Positions 6,221-9,963 of a DNA stretch of 9,963 bases are shown here, piece by piece. The position numbers and the translations under genes are program-made. Position 1 is the first letter of the stretch; each line of letters starts with the position of its first letter. This stretch comes from Amphritea sp. Lineage in GTDB: Bacteria > Pseudomonadota > Gammaproteobacteria > Pseudomonadales > Nitrincolaceae. The stretch is taken from NCBI GenBank assembly GCA_024679635.1, contig JAIBDA010000043.1:1-9963 (forward strand), in the 5' to 3' direction. The notes beneath the pieces were generated by a model that made no database searches, was not told where the DNA came from, and saw only the letters and a program-made list of their open reading frames with translations.

Positions 6221-7465
6221 ATGGCTGAGTTGGCGATACTCTGCGCTGCATACTCCATGAGCCTGTTCTATCGAGGCATGTTGGCGGTAATAGCGCCAGA
6301 ACTTACCGCTGAGTTATTACTGGATGAGAGTCGTTTAGGGTTACTGGCATCGGCATTTTTTATCAGCTTTGCTATTGCACAAATCCCCTGTGGTATTGCA
6401 CTAGACAAATTTGGTGGTCGACTGACTATTGCCACGTTCTTGTTAGCTGCTGTGCTGGGAACTCTGTTGTTCAGTGTTGCAGATAGTTACTACCCGGCGC
6501 TGTTAGCTCAGGCCCTAATAGGGGTTGGTTGTGCGCCAGTGTTTACCGGCACAATGCTATTTATCGGGCGTAGCTTTGAACCATTAAGGTTTGCTTATAT
6601 CACGGCTCTGGTGATCTCTATCGGTAGTGTGGGTGATCTGCTGGGCACAACACCGTTGGCGTTGCTGGCGCAAACGATTGGTTGGCGTGGATCACTGCAA
6701 TTAATCGCTCTGGTGACAGGCCTGGTTGCACTACTGTGTTTCTTTAGTTTGGGGTCTGATAAACCTTCAAATAGCGATGAAACGCTGGCAGGGATGTTAA
6801 TGGGGATGGCTAGTATTCTTAAGGTCCGATCGCTGTGGTTATTGCTGCCAATGTTTCTTGCTAGTTATGCCGTCTTGATGGCGATTCGGGGTGTTTGGAG
6901 TGGCCCTTATTTAGCCGATTTGTACCATTCAGATCCTGCTGAGCGGGGGTTGGTTCTGATGGCGATGTCTGTTGCAATGGCAATGGGGACTTTCATGCTG
7001 GGTTGGCTTGATCGTCGATTTGATTCTACCAAGCAGGTAGTTCTGTTCAGCGCGATACTGGCTGTCGTTCCTTTTGTTGCCTTGGCAATTTTTCCCGAGA
7101 CCAGTGTCTTGTTTGCGATGTGGGCTTTTGTATTTATCGGCTTGTTTGGTTTTAACTATCCGTTGTTGATGTCTCATTCCAGGACATTTCTTGCATCGGA
7201 GTATCTGGGACGGGGGATGGCTGTACTGACGGCGGTGAGTATTACAGGTGTTGCTCTGGTACAAGCAGTAAGCGGCTGGTTGGTGGGCTGGGCAGCGGCT
7301 GCGCAGCTTTCTCTGCCTGAACAATACCGACTGTTATTTATAATGTTGGCGCTAATGCTATCGCTGGCAACGCTGATCTATAGTTTTAGCTGTCGGGAAG
7401 GAGATAAAGATCAACCTTCGCAACGGGTATTAGCGGGCAGAAAGGAATGCCTCGCCGGTCGTTGA
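6221..7465 (+). CDS. Major facilitator superfamily (MFS) transporter, substrate unknown
   Basis: Inner-membrane secondary transporter of 414 residues with about 12 hydrophobic helices. The MFS motif A loop is clear as GIALDKFGGR (58-67) between helices 2 and 3. A polar central loop at about 178-190 separates the two six-helix halves, and a charged cytoplasmic tail ends the protein. The ribosome-binding site TAAAGG (6205-6210) overlaps the stop of the ACT gene, so the two genes are almost certainly co-transcribed. The last 36 bp overlap the 3' end of the lysR gene on the other strand. From context it could export or import a creatine-related metabolite such as sarcosine or glycine, or be unrelated. 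Nothing in the sequence fixes the substrate. Confidence 0.88.
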   Translation: MAELAILCAAYSMSLFYRGMLAVIAPELTAELLLDESRLGLLASAFFISFAIAQIPCGIALDKFGGRLTIATFLLAAVLGTLLFSVADSYYPALLAQALIGVGCAPVFTGTMLFIGRSFEPLRFAYITALVISIGSVGDLLGTTPLALLAQTIGWRGSLQLIALVTGLVALLCFFSLGSDKPSNSDETLAGMLMGMASILKVRSLWLLLPMFLASYAVLMAIRGVWSGPYLADLYHSDPAERGLVLMAMSVAMAMGTFMLGWLDRRFDSTKQVVLFSAILAVVPFVALAIFPETSVLFAMWAFVFIGLFGFNYPLLMSHSRTFLASEYLGRGMAVLTAVSITGVALVQAVSGWLVGWAAAAQLSLPEQYRLLFIMLALMLSLATLIYSFSCREGDKDQPSQRVLAGRKECLAGR

Positions 7466-8389
7466 AGGTATTTTAAGCGATGCGGGATAATCCTGACTTT
7501 GTTTCAGTCCGCGGCGCAGAAAGTCCAGTAACAGAGTCGCTGCAGGTGACAGACTATTTTGATCGTAATTGAAGCCTATAGTGACTTTTCCTAATTCAGG
7601 CAGATTGTTATAGCTCTGTTCAGCCTGAAATATTTCTGGAATGGTATTGAGAACCAGCGCACTTATTCCTAATCCGGCTTTGATTGCTGACTGAATGCCC
7701 AGCAGGCTGGAAGAGCAATAGAGTACTCGCCAGGGTATACCCGCTTCGTTCAGAGCATCGGTAATATGTTTTCGATAGATACAACCCTGGGGGTAAAGCA
7801 CTAGTGGCACTGGCTGACTTCGGTTCAGATTAAAGCCTGGATCAGCAATCCAGGATAGTGTTTCGACTATATAGTCATCATCGGCAAAATCATGTTGCGG
7901 GTATTCATCCATCGACATAACCATGTCGTAGGAGCCTTTCATATAACCATCACGAAGATTGATACTGACGTCTGAAGTTACATCCAGTGTCACATCGGGG
8001 TAAGCTCGGGAAAACTTGGAGAGTAATACCGGTAGAAAAGAGACCTCGAAATCATTGGGTGTACCTAAGCGGACACTACCGGTGACTGAGGGAGTCGAGA
8101 GTTGGGATACCACCGCATCATTCATATCAAGAATTTTTCGTGCTGATTCATACAGCATCCGCCCCTCTTCAGTTAACTTTAGCCCTCCCACACGGTTAAA
8201 AAGTTGGATATCCAGCAATTCTTCTAACCGTTTTACCTGTAGGCTGATCGCAGGTTGTGAGCGACCTAACAGTTCACCTGCCTGAGTGAATCCTCCCAGA
8301 TCATTGATGGTAGTAAAGGTACGTAGCAGATCCATTGGAAGGTTTTTCATAGCGACTGACCGTGGTTTTATTATTACTTCAGTGTTCAT
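7430..8389 (-). CDS. LysR-type transcriptional regulator
   Basis: DNA-binding regulator of 319 residues, usual for the family. The winged helix-turn-helix is at about 18-76: MDLLRTFTTINDLGGFTQAG, then GRSQPAISLQVKRLEEL and FNRVGGLKLTEEG. The effector-binding domain runs from about residue 103 (GSVRLGTPNDFE) to the end. The helix-turn-helix resembles the LrhA/HexA branch by eye. The start at 8389 is supported by AAGGAG on the minus strand (8400-8405), 10 nt upstream; Met14 would be a more typical family start but has no such site. It is divergent from the araC-type gene, with a 180-bp shared control region, and convergent with the MFS gene, overlapping it by 36 bp. LysR regulators often control divergent or nearby genes and themselves; the candidate operator repeat suggests creatinase as a target. 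Confidence 0.93.
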   Translation of the reverse strand: MNTEVIIKPRSVAMKNLPMDLLRTFTTINDLGGFTQAGELLGRSQPAISLQVKRLEELLDIQLFNRVGGLKLTEEGRMLYESARKILDMNDAVVSQLSTPSVTGSVRLGTPNDFEVSFLPVLLSKFSRAYPDVTLDVTSDVSINLRDGYMKGSYDMVMSMDEYPQHDFADDDYIVETLSWIADPGFNLNRSQPVPLVLYPQGCIYRKHITDALNEAGIPWRVLYCSSSLLGIQSAIKAGLGISALVLNTIPEIFQAEQSYNNLPELGKVTIGFNYDQNSLSPAATLLLDFLRRGLKQSQDYPASLKIPSTTGEAFLSAR

Positions 8390-8569
8390 TCTGAAAATAC
8401 TCCTTAGTCATAAGTAATGCAAATGGTGTCATTAAAACTATTGCCTAGACTAATGGAGCCCAAGTTTCTAGCATTCTACTAACTGTGCTTGATTGTGATG
8501 TTTAACACCTTCACCTTCAGTATTCATACTTAGAACAACTGCACGGAACTGATCAGGAGAATAATAACA
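8390..8569. promoter_or_regulatory. Divergent control region between lysR-type and araC-type genes
   Basis: This 180-bp region must hold promoters for both genes. It contains the ribosome-binding sites for lysR (AAGGAG, minus strand, 8400-8405) and araC (AGGAGA, 8555-8560). A candidate operator lies at 8422-8443: an AATG-N4-CATT palindrome followed by ACTATTG. Its last 14 bases are identical to 865-878 upstream of creatinase. The site is only 33-54 bp from the lysR start, where LysR autoregulation usually acts. I could not assign clear -35/-10 boxes. Confidence 0.5.
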
Positions 8570-9685
8570 ATGCTTAAGCATATTGATCATACCTATGACG
8601 CACGAAAAGTTTTGCCCGATCACGTCAAACCGGTGCAACTGGATAATAAAAGGCATTTCAGTCAGCTGTTACGTGAGACTAACCGGGCTTTTTTACCCGG
8701 CTGTGGGTCCGCGATAAGTATAAAACGGGTTGGTTTTATACTACCGGAACATTTTTCAATGATGTCATTCACCGCAGCGGTGGATGCCTTGGTTACTGCA
8801 AACTTGGTACATAGTAATCCTCTGTTTAATTTCTCGACTTATGGCATTAAAGGTATAAAGGTCAGAAGTGATCTGGGTATTGAGATCTCAACCGATGGCT
8901 TTATGGCTGAGATAACACCGCAGCTTCTGAAAGAATTTGATCTGCTTATTGTTTGTGGCGGATATCGCTGTTGCATGGCTGAAAACAAGGAGTTGAGTGC
9001 GGTACTGAAAGCGGCGGCGCAGACTGATACTATTTTTGCAGGTATCTGGAACGGTGTAATACCTTTGGCTTATGCGGGTCTGATGGATGGTGTGCGCTGT
9101 GCTCTGCACCCCGATAACCATGCTTTTATGCGCGAACGCTTTCAGAAAGTTGCTGTGACCGGAAATACGTTGGAGATTGAATCACAAATTGTCACTAGCG
9201 CCGGGCCTGCCAGTGCTCTGGAGATGATGCTGCAGTTGATTGACCGTTTACAGGGGAGAGGTATTATGCGGGCGATCAGAGAGATTCTCAGCTGTGATCA
9301 GGTTGCTGAACAAGGTAGCAATAAGCTGATCGGCATTACTGATAATCCAGCTATGCCGCAAAACCTACAGGATATTATTCAACTGATGAGTGCCAATATT
9401 GAAGATCCGTTAGGCATTGATGATCTGGTGGCTTGTATGGGGATCTCTCGGCGTCAGATTGAACGGTTGTTTCAAAATCACCTGGACACCTCACCAGGAC
9501 GTTATTACTTAGAACTTAGAGTTACCCATGCTCGCCGGTTGTTACTGCAAAGTAATGCTTCAGTGACAGATATTGCACTGGCCTGCGGTTTTGTCACATC
9601 GAGTCATTTCAGTAACTGTTTTAAAGATTACTTTGGTTTATCTCCCAGTCTAGTGAGGGAAAAGTACCGAAATAGCTTTAGGTGA
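8570..9685 (+). CDS. GATase1-like AraC-family transcriptional regulator (GbdR/SouR-like)
   Basis: Regulator of 371 residues with a DJ-1/PfpI (GATase1-like) sensor domain at about 52-230 and a C-terminal AraC double helix-turn-helix at about 265-365. In the sensor domain, the position of the usual nucleophile elbow reads AGIWNG (157-162), with Trp160 where active relatives have Cys, so this is a ligand-sensing and not a catalytic fold. The AraC domain is typical: DLVACMGISRRQIERLF (285-301) and VTDIALACGFVTSSHFSNCF (332-351), then KDYFGLSPS. This architecture matches GbdR, SouR and CdhR of pseudomonads, which respond to dimethylglycine/betaine, sarcosine and carnitine. That fits a creatine-to-sarcosine locus, but which ligand is sensed cannot be read from the sequence. 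AGGAGA (8555-8560) precedes the ATG at 9 nt. The N-terminal stretch of about 50 residues before the sensor domain is longer than needed. Confidence 0.9.
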   Translation: MLKHIDHTYDARKVLPDHVKPVQLDNKRHFSQLLRETNRAFLPGCGSAISIKRVGFILPEHFSMMSFTAAVDALVTANLVHSNPLFNFSTYGIKGIKVRSDLGIEISTDGFMAEITPQLLKEFDLLIVCGGYRCCMAENKELSAVLKAAAQTDTIFAGIWNGVIPLAYAGLMDGVRCALHPDNHAFMRERFQKVAVTGNTLEIESQIVTSAGPASALEMMLQLIDRLQGRGIMRAIREILSCDQVAEQGSNKLIGITDNPAMPQNLQDIIQLMSANIEDPLGIDDLVACMGISRRQIERLFQNHLDTSPGRYYLELRVTHARRLLLQSNASVTDIALACGFVTSSHFSNCFKDYFGLSPSLVREKYRNSFR

Positions 9686-9800
9686 GCATATTGAACCCTT
9701 ATATCGTTAAGAATATGGAACTACACTTTAGTTAATATGACGTGCCTTGCTGATGCGGCGACAGCCACTAACCACTAGATAGCTTGTATACGAAACTACT
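9686..9800. other. Intergenic region between two convergent araC-type genes
   Basis: The 115 bp lie between two facing 3' ends. I looked for a bidirectional terminator and found none that I can support. Only a 5-bp stem, AACTA with TAGTT around CACTT, is present near 9719-9733, with no T-run. Termination may be rho-dependent or lie elsewhere. Confidence 0.4.
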
Positions 9801-9963
9801 TCAGTTCAAAGCCTTAACCTGTGCCTGTTCACGTGCATGGCTGGGTGAAACGCCGAAGTAGTCTTTATAGCAGTTACTAAAGTGACTGGTGCTGACAAAA
9901 CCGCTGGCCAGTGCGATATTGGTAATCGACTCATTGCTTTGTAGTAGCAAGCGGCGGGCGTGG
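9801..9963 (-). CDS. Second AraC-family regulator, C-terminal fragment; 5' end outside window
   Basis: Reading the minus strand from the window edge gives 53 residues ending at a TGA (9801-9803). They run HARRLLLQSNESITNIALAS, then GFVSTSHFSNCYKDYFGVSP, then SHAREQAQVKALN. This is the second helix-turn-helix of an AraC-type domain. It aligns without gaps to residues 320-363 of the regulator at 8570-9685, with most positions identical, so the two are close paralogues placed tail to tail. The full protein probably has the same GATase1-like plus AraC layout, but that part is not in view. Pairs of such regulators in betaine/sarcosine regions often sense different intermediates of one pathway. Confidence 0.93.
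   Translation of the reverse strand, partial: HARRLLLQSNESITNIALASGFVSTSHFSNCYKDYFGVSPSHAREQAQVKALN

Noticed and set aside
6929..7324. 131-codon minus-strand frame inside the MFS gene
   Set aside because: The translation is rich in Gln, His, Arg and Lys with no domain, which is typical of the antisense of membrane-protein codons.
8016..8285. 89-codon plus-strand frame inside the lysR gene
   Set aside because: It is antisense to the conserved helix-turn-helix coding region and shows no recognisable sequence.

Overview
The window looks like chromosomal DNA from a marine gammaproteobacterium, probably an Oceanospirillales-type heterotroph. This is inferred from the moderate GC, the TRAP transporter, the GATase1-like AraC regulators and the one-carbon/glycine gene set, not from a marker gene. 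No rRNA, tRNA, CRISPR array, insertion sequence or phage gene is visible.

Layout. (1) 3-425: the 3' end of an L-serine dehydratase gene (sdaA), then about 580 bp without a recognisable gene that holds a strong intrinsic terminator (663-688) and an operator-like, repeat-rich leader. (2) 1009-2220: a full-length creatinase. Its 403 residues keep the catalytic and substrate-binding residues at the positions numbered for the Pseudomonas putida enzyme. (3) 2383-5519: a three-part TRAP transporter (binding protein, small and large membrane subunits), with a terminator-like hairpin after the binding-protein gene. (4) 5656-7465: a GcvR-like ACT protein and an MFS transporter, closely spaced. (5) 7430-8389, minus strand: a LysR-type regulator whose 3' end overlaps the MFS gene. 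It is divergent from (6) 8570-9685, a GATase1-like AraC-family regulator. (7) 9801-9963, minus strand: the last 53 codons of a second, closely related AraC regulator facing the first.

How the genes may work together. Creatinase splits creatine into sarcosine and urea. Sarcosine can be oxidised to glycine, glycine converted to serine, and serine deaminated to pyruvate by SdaA. The position between sdaA and GbdR/SouR-like regulators suggests that a creatine-use module has been joined to an existing glycine betaine/sarcosine/glycine catabolic region. The TRAP transporter beside creatinase is a good candidate creatine importer, but this is inference. No sarcosine oxidase, urease or creatininase gene lies in the window.

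The most interesting DNA signal is a 14-bp sequence shared exactly between the creatinase upstream region (865-878) and the lysR/araC divergent region (8430-8443). Each copy carries an AATG-N4-CATT palindrome and may be an operator linking the local regulator to creatinase.
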